DNA from: Fonsecaea monophora | Lineage: Eukaryota > Ascomycota > Eurotiomycetes > Chaetothyriales > Herpotrichiellaceae | Length of the DNA stretch: 64,000 bases | Direction: 5' to 3' | Assembly: GCF_001642475.1 (NCBI RefSeq) | Contig: NW_019173958.1 | Span: forward strand, 62,001-126,000 | Shown: in pieces, positions 24,791 through 36,565 of the stretch | Layout: every line of letters begins with the position of its first letter | Position numbering within the stretch: position 1 is the first letter of the stretch | Program-made: the position numbers and the translations under genes | The notes under the pieces: model-generated | Database searches by the model: none | What the model saw: only the letters and a program-made list of their open reading frames with translations | Told to the model about the DNA's origin: nothing

Positions 24791-25593
24791 GATGTTGAGT
24801 CAGGCCCAAAGTTTCATGACTTCAAGTGTTTGGCAAGTCGTAAGCTCACAAGGAAAGGAATGAATTGAAACTCGCAGAAAGAAAGTCAGGCTGCAGCGAT
24901 GCGTCATTTGAACCTCACGCGGACAGAATTCTCTGGGATACGGCGCCAATTTGGCGACTAAAGGCAAATCCCTCTGAAAACATGTCCGTCTGACAAAAAA
25001 AGGAAAATATCATGTCCAATAAGCCCGCAGACACTTGCTGAGGTCTTCGATTTCACTTCACAAATGTTTCCTAAGCTGGACGATTCTTTCCAAGTGGAGC
25101 TACTTTAACTGTATGAGATGCACAAAGCAGCTCTCTCCACTGATGTCCCCGCAAATGATCTCGGAACCATGTTCCAGCTTACATTTTGGACAAGTACCCT
25201 TCCGCTATCCAGCCATGGGGAAGCCATCGACTCTACGAGCATGATCACTGGAATCAAGCTGGACTTATCCACAACTCAAATCCTCAATTGGGAGTGTCTC
25301 TCACCTGTCCGCGGGCGGTGGTAATGCGTCTACGTTCGTTGCCACGCACTCCTGTCTCGCGGTCGCCCCCTGTCAGCCAAAACCTTGAATAGTAATCATC
25401 AAATTTGGCAGATATGCCACTCATTCCAACGAGAGGTCTTTCCTCCCTCTTTGCACCGTCTCGGAATTGTGAGCCTTTTTAAGTCATTGAGGCATTCTCT
25501 ACCTGTCAAACCACCTGGGTTACCAGGACAGTTCCTCCGATCAACTCGCGGATAGCTCTTGAGTTAGCGGAAGAGGGAAGATTGTTGACAGCC
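24791..25593. other. Intergenic, promoter of bZIP/DUF3425 gene
   Basis: No gene recognised. It holds the 3' flank of the SDR gene and the upstream region of the regulator beginning at 25594. Confidence 0.5.
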
Positions 25594-26730
25594 ATGACCC
25601 ATACAGAAGACGATGGCTTCTTTGATGTCACTCTTCTGAGCCATCCGATGGCACGGAGCATAGATGAGCTGTGGGCAGGCAAAACAGATATCAAAGAACG
25701 ACGTCGACTACAAAACCGACTGAATAGACGAGCTTATCGTTGGTTCCCACCACCTGACCCGGAAATCATCGACTAATTTAAGAATATAGGGAAGCGCCAG
25801 GTTGAACAAAAGCTGCTTCGGGAGAGGACAATGAATGAGGCTGGCCCTGAATCCCAAAAAGGCCGTCATCATCGAGCGTCCAGAATCCCTGGGGTCGGCG
25901 TCTTCGCCCTCGCAGAGAAGGACAGCGTGACATCAGATGAACCAATCTCCCTAAGCTCCTTGGTATCTGCAGCTGGAAAGCTTTCTACAGGAGCCAACAA
26001 AATCATGTCATTTGAATCGTCGACCCTGTCAAGGGGTCATCAGATCAATCTCAAGCTCGTGCAGTCATGGTGTCGAAGATTCGAAGAGTCGATGTTGGGT
26101 GCCGGCTCTGTCGGCGTAGAGTTCAGTGATGAAGATGCCGCGGTGACAGATTCGGATCCTGTCGTGTTCGAAGAAAGCATCATCTGTACCATGGACATCC
26201 GCTATCACACCTTCATCCCCAACCCAGAAGATCAGCTTCTCAACCTTATGTACTACAACGTTTTCCGTGGACTGGCTAGAAACATCAGAGCCTTGAATAT
26301 GGAAATGCACTTTATGTCCTCCTGGGCTTCAGACAGCCCTTTTGTCACCGGTCAAATTGACATCTCCACGCTGCCACCGGATTTCCAGCCGACATACCTT
26401 CAACGAACCGTTTCGCACCACCCATGTTTCGATATATTCCCTGACCCCGTTGTGAGGGACAATGCTATAGAGCACTGGTATATCGAAAAACATCCACTGG
26501 AGGGGAGATTATGTATGGCGATTGCTGGCAGGCATACCTGGCATGAGATTGACCTTGCTCTGAGACATGGTTGCGTGCTTTGGGGTGAGCCGGATGTTGC
26601 AGAGAGTTGGGAGGTTACTCAGGGCTTTGCAGACGACTGGCCTTTTCTGGTCAAAGGCGCTTTTCGCCTTGAAGCCGCAACGAATCGATATAGAGCGCTG
26701 CGAGGCGAACCGCCAATTTTCTTTGCGTGA
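25594..26730 (+). CDS. bZIP-type basic region / DUF3425 transcription factor
   Basis: Two exons, 25594-25738 and 25790-26730, encode 361 residues. The 51-nt intron falls inside the basic region: exon 1 ends in KERRRLQNRLNRRAYR and exon 2 continues KRQVEQKLLRERT. This is the short N-terminal basic motif that precedes DUF3425 (PF11905) in filamentous fungi. The leucine zipper is short or weak. The DUF3425 domain fills the C-terminal two thirds, with conserved features such as DQLLNLMYYNVFRGLARN and HHPCFDIFPDPVVRDN. It is probably a nuclear DNA-binding regulator; targets unknown. The first ATG after the last upstream stop was taken as start. Confidence 0.88.
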
Positions 26731-27098
26731 GGTTTGCAGGGTGTATATAGATTTTCCTGTGACAGTGCTTGAAAATTTGGCAAATACCCACTTATGCACT
26801 CCAATGCATTTTTATGGCTGCTGAGAACAGGGTGTGTTGGTATCTTGGGTGGAGATGTCAAGGGCAGAGGGGGTTTATGAGTGTTGCGAGAGAATATCGA
26901 GTTTGGTTTTCCCATGAACTTCACAGCGACCAAGGTTTTGCACCTTTAAGAGATATTGGCACCAAGGAAGCACCGAGTCCCGTTATTGTGTGCCTTTTGT
27001 TATTGGCAAGGAGGATTTTCAGTGGCTCGCAACGACGTACCTGACCGTGAGTCGACCAATTTTCAGCAGTCTCTGACTTCCAACTAACGCATTCGCAG
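26731..27098. other. Upstream region of the lysozyme-like pseudogene
   Basis: It may include 5' exon remnants. A canonical 51-nt intron (27048-27098; GTGAGT donor, CTAAC branch, CAG acceptor) precedes the first recognisable exon, but the coding sequence before it is not clear. The open frame 26769-27044 has no family resemblance. Confidence 0.4.
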
Positions 27099-27892
27099 CT
27101 TTTGAGTGCAGCCGACTTCCTCGAGCTTGTCAGTCCAACTCCTCATTTCCATCGTGCATCGAACCAAGTGTATGCTCTGGGGCCTGCCAATCGTCCAGCC
27201 GATGTCCACGATGGTGCAGGGAGTGACACGTACAGAACCTATTCTGGTGATGGCTCAACGTCATCTGGCTGGCCAGAAATGGCGCAATGGGTCTCATTTG
27301 AGGACATGTGAGGGCTACAGAACATCTTGTGTCCACTCGACTGATATCTGAGCAGGGTCGTCGCGAACGAGAACATTATGCGGGTGTCGTTTGTCAATCT
27401 GGGACCTGACAATGGGCCTGACAACAGCAACGAAGAAATCAGCCAGATCTGGAATGCAGTCCAGTCAGTTTTGTCCCAAACCAATGTTGACCACCGCTTC
27501 ATCCTGGCAATCCTTCTTCAGGAATCCAACGGCTGCGTTCGAGTCCGCACGACCAAGAACGGTGTGCGCAACCCAGGGTTGACGCAGGCCCATGACGGCG
27601 GCTTTGCGTCAATGGAAACATCCAGACTCCGTGTCCCGCTTTTGAGATCGACATGATGGTCCTTGACGGTGTGGCTGGGACTTTGAGTGGGGATGGGCTC
27701 GCTGGCATACTCAAGCACGTAGGGGCACAGGACGCCAGAGCATACTATCGGGCTGCTCGACAGTACAACACTGGGTCAATTGCAGAGAGTGGTGACCTGG
27801 ACACAGGGGGATACTCGACCAATTGCTACGCCAGTGACATTGCGAACCGATTGACGGGTTGGGTTTGGGCGATATCGAGTTGTTCTCTTTGA
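27099..27892 (+). pseudogene. Frameshifted lysozyme-like (transglycosylase-fold) gene
   Basis: Recognisable exons are 27099-27307 and 27356 onward, with a 48-nt intron that restores SFEDMVVANENIMRV. The second exon reads FILAILLQESNGCVRVRTTKNG, where the Glu after QES-type context is the lysozyme-fold catalytic position, then GLTQAHDGG. Near 27597-27605 the frame breaks. The rest of the domain continues in another frame: CVNGNIQTPCPAFEID, MMVLDGVAGT, AYYRAARQYNTGSI, then GGYSTNCYASDIANRLTGW to the stop at 27892. One missing base explains the break. The 5' end, with any signal peptide, is not resolved. Homologues are secreted fungal proteins thought to cleave peptidoglycan-like glycans. A sequencing error is possible, so this is either a recent pseudogene or an intact gene with an assembly fault. 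Confidence 0.7.
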
Positions 27893-28290
27893 GTGTCGGG
27901 TCACTACTGGAGGGCAAATTTAGTTCATTGTGAGGTCTGTCTGTAGTCTAATGGACTCCGCGCTCTGTCCTATGACAACAAGGCTGCCAGATCATGATAG
28001 TAATCTGGATGTCGATCAGGAGCACCTTTAGAATCTATTGATCGGTACTGAAAACGAGTGCAGTCTGCTGTGGAGACGACATTTCCAGAGATGTGGCGGG
28101 TGAACCCCGGCGGGATTATTGCCCGAGCTTCTGCCACCTGGTCTTTGAGCCGTCACAATGATCCTCTACATGCGGACGATGGCTACCATTACTTGTTGAT
28201 CTTTCTATCTGGACACCCTTCTTCACATAGATGTCAAACCTCTTACTTTGAACGGTCCCTCGAGAATCTAGCCTCCAACAGTCCATCACC
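27893..28290. other. Intergenic, promoter of sec11
   Basis: No gene seen; short region between the lysozyme-like gene and the signal peptidase gene. Confidence 0.5.
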
Positions 28291-28920
28291 ATGCTACCTT
28301 TTCTCGCCCCCTATCTCTCCAACCCTCGTCAGTCGCTGTCGCAGGTGCTGAATTTCGCCCTCGTCCTGTCGACTGCGTTCATGCTATGGAAGTCGTTGTC
28401 CGTTATTGCAGACTCGCCCTCGCCTATTGTGGTGGTTCTGAGTGGATCAATGGAACCTGCGTTTCAAAGAGGTGATTTACTGTTTCTCTGGAACCGAGAT
28501 AAAACGGCCGAGGTGGGAGAAATAGTCGTCTACAATGTGAAAGGCAAGGACATTCCAATTGTCCACCGCGTTGTCCGAAGTCACGCACCTGCAGCGGCTG
28601 TCGAAGTGGATAAAAGGTATAGAAACCCGGCTACTCCTTGAAGATTGAACAACTCTGGCTAACGCGTCCGTGATCTCAGTGGTAACCTCTCGAACGCGTC
28701 TCCAAAACTCCTCACAAAAGGCGACAACAACGTCGCCGACGACACAGAGCTCTATGCGCGGGGTCAGAGTTACCTGGATAGAAAAGAGGATATTATTGGC
28801 AGCGTGCGCGGATATGTGCCAGCAGTTGGCTACGTGACCATCATGCTTAGCGAACACCCTTGGTTGAAGACGGTTATGCTAGGAATGATGGGCCTGATGG
28901 TCATTTTACAAAGGGAATGA
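28291..28920 (+). CDS. sec11: Signal peptidase complex catalytic subunit
   Basis: Two exons, 28291-28616 and 28680-28920, joined by a 63-nt intron, give 188 residues, the usual Sec11 size. An N-terminal membrane anchor (about residues 17-40) precedes VLSGSMEP, which holds the catalytic Ser. IVHRVV holds the His, and LTKGDNN, just after the splice, supplies the conserved Asp region. A C-terminal hydrophobic segment ends the protein. It cleaves signal peptides from secretory precursors at the endoplasmic reticulum membrane, in complex with the Spc subunits. It is an essential housekeeping gene, so this region is unlikely to be foreign. Confidence 0.96.
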
Positions 28921-30444
28921 AGGATGATACCCTTTGGCCAATAGACACGCGCCGACCCATACACGACCTTGACCGACCGGCACTTTAAAGGATGAAACAT
29001 CCTCGAACATCAAGCGCAAGCGGCACCCTGACTCTGCGGCCTTTCCTACGCGTAGTCCGATTGACCTCTTATTACGCTGGCCCTGGGGTATGTCCGATGT
29101 ATCGCAGACATCTGTTGGACAGACCAGGGAAAACACCGAGCCAGGAGGGTGGCTTTACCATAGCCGAAGGGAACATTGTCGGATTGTGGCGGATGTATAG
29201 GGCTTGAGGGTTTTGGACCCCAATTCCAGCAGTGAGGAAACGTGCCATCTGTTAAACGCGGTTCTACGAGTACGAGGAGGAGCGATGAGGCTACTCGATA
29301 GGAACAACAAAACAGAGCCAGACACATGCCATTCCGGATGAGGTGCAGGCTGGTGCTGACGGTTCTCGGACAATTCACAAAGATGGAACACCACTTGTCC
29401 GGAAATCCTTGGTGCAGGGCCGCTGCAGGTGACAAATAGCGATGGATCAAGCAGCCCAGGGGCCTTACAGGGCGAATCCTCCTGGCGCACCCACATTGGG
29501 CCATATGGCAGGGGGCACTTTGGCCTAACGGTCCATTCATCCAACAGGCATCGAGTATGGCGCCATTTACAAGAATCTGGACCCCAATCCATGGCGCCGA
29601 GAGAAAAGCCAATGGCAAAATCCCAGTCTTTCCCCTGGTTCTTTTGCAGCTGTTCCACCCCCGTCACCCCCGTGTAGCGCCGTCCTCGTATGGTTCGTTC
29701 CACGACGACCAGAATCATGCATCCTCCAAGACGAGCTGAAAACCGCTCGGCTCCTTATCGCTGGCATGTCTCACAGGGTCTGCACTGTTTTATCTTTTCC
29801 CCTCCGCCCTCTTGCGGTTGTCGAACAAATCGGTGCATTGAGCGCCAATGTGTTGTTGATCCCTGACGCTTGAAAGCACGCAGCGCCCAAGTAGTGAGAT
29901 AGATGACTTCCCGACCAGTCCCATCTTGAAGTGTCGTCTTTCGTTGCAGACGCTCAACGCCAGCCTTACGAGACAAAGTCTAGCTCGTGCTTCAACAGGC
30001 GCGTCCCAATTTCCCCGACTCCAGTTGCTTATCCGCGACTAGTGCACGATTGATCATAGCGACGCCCCCGTCTGCATCGCTAAAAGGGTCCAACGCTGCT
30101 GCAGCAGAAAACTGTTTGATGCTGACACCCGGGATTTCTCTACGCTTTATTGACACTGCTATTCCGCTGACGTTCTGCGCAATCGCTGCCAAACGAAACC
30201 CGTGTTACCATCACCATCGCGAGGGTCAGCGCAAGTCTCTGTCGGATAATTTGTCAATGTCCAAGTCTGCAGCGACAGCTCTGTGCAAAGCGATCTGTGC
30301 GGCGCCCATTTACGACGAACTCTAGCGAGAAATCCCCAAGCATGTCTTCATCAAGGTCGTTCATCCAAACCACTGTGGACCACAGTTGACCTCGCTCTCT
30401 GTATTTACACGTCGCATCACTGCTGAAGGTTTACAATCGCCAGT
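28921..30444. other. Intergenic, no supported gene
   Basis: 1.5 kb with overlapping open frames of up to 190 codons on the minus strand (29046-29718) in two frames, neither resembling a known family. It serves at least as promoter region for the DUF3433 gene. Confidence 0.45.
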
Positions 30445-33039
30445 ATGGACCATAACCAGTATGATCTAGGCTCCATGCCTTTGTCGCAAACATCAGCCCC
30501 AGATCATGTTGAACTTCTTAGTGGAAAAGGTTCGCCCGGGAGTGCCGTCACGATCGGTGTGACACAATCCGCTCCTTACCATCGGCGTCATTCACGGGGG
30601 TATTCCGGAGACGAGCGATTGAAGTCGATAGATGAAACGGAGAGCATGCGAGATGAGTCGTACGACATGGTAGAACCATTAACGCCCACAAAGGCTCGCG
30701 GGTTCGGCGCAGGGCAATCCGCTGCCTCGTCAGTACTTCGACGATTGACCACCAAAATCAACCCCATGTCACGGGGCACATTTCGATCCACCAAGCGGTC
30801 TCAAGGCAGGGAGTATGCGACTTTGGGCGACAGTGAGGAGGGCCAAGCTGCTGCTGTGGATCTTTCGTCGTTGGAGGGCATGGGCTGGGAGCTCACTGAC
30901 TTGTCAAATCCTGACACTGCGAGGCTCCAAGATGAGGAAACCGAGTACGTGAGCGTGGCCAGAAAGGATGGGAAACCTGATTTTCGCACGTTCGTCCAGA
31001 AGCGTGCGTCGGTAGGAGATGGAATGAAGGATGTGGGCGTGCAACTGAGGCGCGATCCTACGCGAATAGCTCGAAGAGGAACTGATGGCATGCGCAATGC
31101 CCGGAGCTCAGGCATCGATCGGAGCAAGACCGTGCGCGACTTGGGCCAGGACCTTGCGCAAAAGAAGAAGATGATTGTCGAGATCGAAGAAGTGGTTGAC
31201 TTGAGCACCTTGGATGGAGGCAACGCAGATAATCGCCAGAGTCGCACGTTCGAGTCCATGTCCATGAGGCAGAGTGTGCTGCCCCAGGAGACGAAGAGCT
31301 ACTTCTTCCCCGATGATCCTGATATCCCCAACTGGAAACCATGGTCAATGCGGCCTTGGTACATTTTGTCCTTGATGGCCCTGGCGCTGGGTTTGGCGGG
31401 CTTTCAGGAATACCTGTGTCAGCGGTCCTTCAAAAGCGTCAGAGAACACAGTGGGATCCTCGCCTTCGATGCTGTGGCGGAAATTTCGACCTGGGACTTC
31501 TTCGCATGGAAGTGTAAGTGAGCAATGCTACTCTTCTTATCACTCTACTAACCATATCCAGATCTTCCCACGATGATCACCATTGTCTACGCAGTTCTGT
31601 TCTCGATCATGGATTTCGACATTCGCCGTCTCGAACCGTTTTATCAATTATCACGACCTCGAGGTGCCTCTGCAGCTGCCTCGCTGAACCTGGATCACTT
31701 GACCATGTTCCAATACTTTGTTCCGTTCAAGGCGTTTCGACTCCGACAATGGGCGGTGTTCTTCTCGACCACGGGTAATATTGTGGCCTCGATGGTCTCG
31801 CCTGCTCTACAAAACCCCTCAATCACATTTGTCACGAACCCGGATCCGAAATGTAATGTTGATGGATGCCCTGGTGATGAAAAGCATTATTGGGTACGAA
31901 TCTCACCGGTCTGGTCTCGAACCTTGTCCGCAAGCTATGTGTTTGTGGCGATCGTGCTCGTGATCCTGTTCGTTCAGTTGCGGCGCAAGTCCGGACTTCT
32001 CAGCGACCCGAAAGGTATAGCTGGCATTGCATCTATGGCCACCAAGTCGCATATTCTCCAGGATTTCGCGGGGCTGGACGAAGCAAATTGCGCAAAGATC
32101 CACAAAAGATTGGAACATCGACGATATGTGCTCTACAAATCTTCCATCTGGCAGGGCGAATGGAGCTCGCAGAGTGACCCGCCTCAGGATAGCGAGAGGA
32201 AGCTCACCAGTCCGCATCCATTGATGCTGCAAATGCAAGCGGCCATTCCGTTTCTTGCCTTTATGGTCTTCTGTCTGGTGTCGGTACCCGTCATAACGCT
32301 GACCAAGGCGCGGGTAGTACCGAACGCTGCGCCGTGGCTTCCCATTCTCGTGGCTACGGGCTTGAAGTTGTTTTTTAGCACGTTTGAGGCCGATGTTCGA
32401 CTTATGGAACCATTCTATCAGCTTTCGCGGGGAAACGCCAGGCCTGAAAACAGTCTGACTCTGGATTACCAGGCGACTGTGTACGGGATCATGCCCTTTA
32501 AGGCGCTCGTTAATCGCCACTATCTCCTAACACTCGTCGGCGTGTCCTCGGTATTGTTGGATATCCTGGCCGTGACTGTGAGCTCTTTCTCGGTCAACTC
32601 GGAGGACTTTATGCACGTGGGAAGTCGCGGCGAGGACCGGTCCAACGGCGACGAGACATTCGTTTCGTTCTGGACTTCGCTCGTTCTCTCTGCATTCATT
32701 TTGGTTTTTGTCATTTTCACAACATCGCTGGTCTATTGGCGACGGCGGCACCCGTTCCTACCACGAGAGCCGTCCACAATTGCGGCGGTGTTGGCCTTCA
32801 TCTACGCCAGCAACATGCTGACGGATTTTGTTGATACCGAGACGCTAAACAACAAGGCGATGGAAAAGAGACTGAAAGGCATCAACAAAAGATACGGACT
32901 CGGGTGGTTTAGAGGGAGAGACGGACAGATTCACTGTGCGATTGACGAGGAGCCCATGAGGAGTAAATACGTGCATGGCAAGCCATACACAATGGCACAG
33001 GCTGGACCGTTACAAGAGCCATATTATTCGGTTGCATAA
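30445..33039 (+). CDS. DUF3433 multi-pass membrane protein
   Basis: Two exons, 30445-31513 and 31562-33039, with a 48-nt intron (GTAAGT donor, CTAAC branch). They encode 848 residues. The first 300 residues are polar, Ser/Thr/Arg-rich and probably cytosolic. A transmembrane helix (WYILSLMALALGLAGF) follows. After the splice the family repeat appears, with DIRRLEPFYQLSRP, then FQYFVPFKAFRLRQWAV. A second copy is at about residue 630 (ADVRLMEPFYQLSRG, then YGIMPFKALVNRHY). Two copies of DUF3433 (PF11915) are the normal arrangement. Several more hydrophobic helices separate and follow the copies. The family is fungal and uncharacterised. The next gene downstream also encodes an uncharacterised fungal membrane protein in the same orientation. 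Confidence 0.92.
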
Positions 33040-33871
33040 CGCGGCGACAAGCTCAGCGATGAATGGGATGGATGGAGCTGGCACTGGGTTAGGATATTTT
33101 GGGCAATGACATTATCATTGGAGTTTGATCAAGAGCTTGGATATGAGATACGAAGCATCAAGGACATATACACCGGACATCTTATACGATATGGAACCAG
33201 GACGTGGTCGACAAGTATCATGCTTGAGCGCAAAATAGTACAGTCAGCACAGTGAGCACACCGAGACAGAATATAATGATGTGCACTGTATGGAGAATCT
33301 TCTATCAGGAGGTGTCGTCATCAACACCAAATTGTCTTTTTGTATCCATATCCGGATGGGAATCTGAGCTCATTCTGGTAAAGAGCATGACGACGAACAG
33401 GGAATTTGGACATGGAAGTGGACCGAGCCTGACTACTAAGCCGTGAGTGGTTAGGCGTCACTGGAGGCTCCGTATGTACTAGAGATATAAGTTTCTGGTA
33501 GGGCCAAAAGAGCCGACCACGAACAAGACAAGGCGATTGGCGATGAGGATCGATTGGCCGTGGTGGGCGACAGCCGGGGAAACTTTGTACTTATACTTGG
33601 ATTGGAAGATGGAGGAACGAACATGTGCCATTTGCTCAGAGGCGCGTTCCACCACCAACAAGCCCAATGACGTAGGTAGGTAAATGCATGCCACACACTA
33701 ACTAACTGGGTGGGAGCGCAGCATTCATCACTCCTACTCAAACACACATCCAGCATTCTTCTCACTCCTTGTTCTGTTTCAAAGCTCAAAATCCCTTTCC
33801 TTCTCTCATACCAAGTCCCATCCTCGCAACCAACTGCTCCCTCGTGTCTGACTCTCCACACCCTCTTCGAT
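33040..33871. other. Intergenic, promoter of DUF3292 gene
   Basis: No gene recognised. An in-frame ATG at 33710 extends the next gene by 54 codons, but the added sequence looks like a CT-rich leader. Confidence 0.5.
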
Positions 33872-36038
33872 ATGCCCACCCCAGGGTATGTCTTCCGCGA
33901 TGGCGGCGACACGCCAGCGGAGGAGAAGCCTGATCCAGAGTTTCGCCAGCCGAACACCCAAGCACCAAAACCTCCCGCAGTGACCGCCAACGCTCCCCTG
34001 GCCCAGAACACCACCACAAGTCACCAATTGGCAACGGGAGTAACGGGAGACCATGAGGTCCAAGGCGCAGTTCAGAGGGCCGGTAAGGAGGACAGAACAA
34101 CTAATCTAGGATGGCAAGCCAACGCTGTGGGTGTAGATAACTTGGTCGGAGGCCTTCCCAACGACGAGCTGTGGACGCTCATCCGCAGATTCAATAAGGC
34201 AAGTATTCTAGGCTGCGAATGCTTCGAATCTTCCCCAGTTGAGACGAACACTTACTGAGCATTGCTAGCAAATGTACCATGTCAAAGCCACCCCCCAGGC
34301 TCCTCCAGGAGGATTGGACCTCAACACTGCCGAAGACGAGGAATTCTCCCCGGACAAACTTCGCTCGAACATTGAGCGTCTTTACATGACCGTCATTGTC
34401 GGGCTGATTGCTTTTGGAAAACATATCGCAAGATTGAGGTCGTGGCGCGAACCCCGTCGGACGGCTTGTTTTGCCGTCGTTTACTTCGTGGCTTGGATCT
34501 TCGACTTGATTGTGCCCACTTTACTTACCACGATCATCGTCCTCATCACCGTCCCTCAATCGCGGAACATCTTGTTCCCTTCGGCGCCCCTTGCTCTGGT
34601 CAGCCACAAGTCGGGTGGTGTCCAGAAACCAGGGGCTGGTGTGTTGGGGAGCCACGACAGTGTTACTGGAGCTCCTGAGAAATACAAGGGCGAGGCGGTT
34701 GAACAAGAAGCTAGTAACTTGGTCTCGGGTATTGCGTCTGTAGCCATCTCCAGCGCTGCTGGTCGACATGATCAAGCGAGTCCCGACGAACAGGGTGGCA
34801 GCAAGACTCTGGATCAGGGAATGCCCGACCCGACCAAGATCGCTACAGCCGCGGCGGATGCTTCTTCGGCTGCTCAAGGCGGAGATCCCGATGCCGTTCA
34901 GGACAAGACAAAGAAACCCATGGAGGACGCCGTGTGGAAACAAGTTCGACCCATCATGCATGGTATCGGAGAGGTCTCTGACATGTGGGAACGTCTCGCA
35001 AACGCCTTGTCACCTACTCCGCCCTTTTCGCAAAGAAACCGTCTCCAGCTTGGCGCGATTTTTGTGCCAATACTCCTGATCTCCTTGGTCACACCGGCCC
35101 AATGGGTCATGAAGGGATCGACATTCTTTGCCGGCTTTGGCTTTTTCTCGGATCCTTTGATCAGACGCGGCGTTCAATTGTTGAACGAGAAGATCCCAGA
35201 TTGGCCGAAGTACCTCGAGATCCGGAACACTCTCCTCAAGGGCGTACCGACAAATGCTCAACTTACCATCACTTTACTGCGCATTGGCGAGGCAAACCGT
35301 GCTCCTCTGCCACCACCACCAAAGTCATCTCAGCCGCCGCCGGACAAGCCCGCTGACCTTGACAAGCATGCAATCACTGAAGGAGGACTCGACGCGTCAC
35401 ATTCCGAGATTGAAGATGTCATTACCGTCGATCAACCTAGTGGTACCGAAGGTGCAGAGACTCAAGAACCGAAGAAGAAAAAGGGCGGAATCGGCGCCAA
35501 GATCTTGTCCGTGTTCAAGACCAGCACGGCTGGTGCAGTCGAGACTAAACTGACGACTGACGCCGTCCGAGCCACCATGGGCTCCGGCCACGCAAAAGAG
35601 AAGTTGGGCGTGCTCCCGTCGCGGGCAGAAATGAAACGCAAGCCGAGGGAAGGCCCCGTGGAATTCCGGGCGAGATACCACGGTCGCAAGGGCGCCGTCT
35701 ACATTGACAGCTCTGTTTCACCTCCGAGTGGCCGCCGACCGGCGTCGCCGTGCGTCTACTTCACAACACATCTCGACGACGACGAAACTGTGGAGAGCAT
35801 GCCTCGCGACCCCGATTGGGCGGTACCCATTGCGGACATCGTCGAGGTGAAGAAAGTCTGCGGCCTGGGATGGAAGGGCAAGATTGTGGTCGGCTGGGCG
35901 ACCGAGAGGGAAGTCAAGGACGGCATCGAGATCGTCGCCAAGGACGGCTCCGTGTACCGCGCTATGGCCATCAAGGAGCGAGACGAGCTGTTTAACCGGC
36001 TAGTTTCCATGGGCCAGCAGGTTTGGGAGAGTCATTAA
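33872..36038 (+). CDS. DUF3292 membrane protein with a GC-AG intron
   Basis: Two exons, 33872-34198 and 34269-36038, encode 698 residues. The 70-nt intron begins GCAAGT rather than GT; this is the standard GC-AG class, and joining here restores LIRRFNKQMYHVKATPQ in phase. No nearby GT donor keeps the frame. The protein matches the fungal DUF3292 family (PF11696): a Pro-rich N-terminus, PPGGLDLN and FSPDKLRSNIERLY, then two hydrophobic helices (TACFAVVYFVAWIFDLIV and TLLTTIIVLITV). A further membrane segment follows near VPILLISLVTPAQWV, and a conserved soluble C-terminal domain lies after residue 480. Function unknown. Start: ATG 33872 (MPTPGYVFRDG) preferred over the in-frame ATG at 33710. 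Confidence 0.9.
34199..34268 (+). other. GC-AG intron of the DUF3292 gene
   Basis: Donor AAG|GCAAGT, acceptor CTAG, 70 nt, phase 0. The only boundaries that keep both flanking conserved segments in frame. Confidence 0.8.
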
Positions 36039-36565
36039 ATGGAGATGAGACGGAGAGAATCCCTGTCTTGCGTTGGGAAGAATGTTCTGGTAACGAGAAA
36101 TGGAAAATGATGCTGTCTGTCTGTTTCATGCATGTACGAGTATAGCCATAACGAAAGGAATTCCAGAGTTGACCAAGCTTTTACCCTTGTACATGATATC
36201 TCCCTCCTTTCCCCTCGAGCCCCCTTCCCCTCTACTGCCCTGCCCTTCCCCTTCCCACGCCGTGAAAATATCGGATACAATGGCGATATGTTTACCAGCA
36301 TAGGCTCCACGGCCATGCTGGCAGCAGGAGAAGTGTTTGATGGCGTCCATGAATATTCAGTATTGATGGGCCGGCCGGAACACAAAGGGGCGATGGGCCA
36401 CCTCAGCCTCGCCCCTGATTTCCAGCTAAAGCTTATAGCTAAGCTAAGCTCAGCTCAGCCAACCCTATCTATAATAGGTAGTACAGGAGGGACAAAGACT
36501 CGAAAGAAAGAAAAAGCACCCCATTTAAAACTCCGCTACTAAAGGCCAAGCTTGGACTTTTTTTT
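36039..36565. other. Convergent intergenic region
   Basis: 3' flanks of the DUF3292 and SDR genes. It contains AGCTAAGC/AGCTCAGC-type short repeats near 36425-36460. No gene seen. Confidence 0.5.

Noticed and set aside
29046..29718. Two overlapping minus-strand open frames near 190 codons
   Set aside because: Two frames of equal length over the same bases with no domain; chance openness.
33710..33871. Upstream in-frame ATG for the DUF3292 gene
   Set aside because: The 54 added residues look like translated CT-rich leader; the ATG at 33872 begins the Pro-rich N-terminus typical of such proteins.
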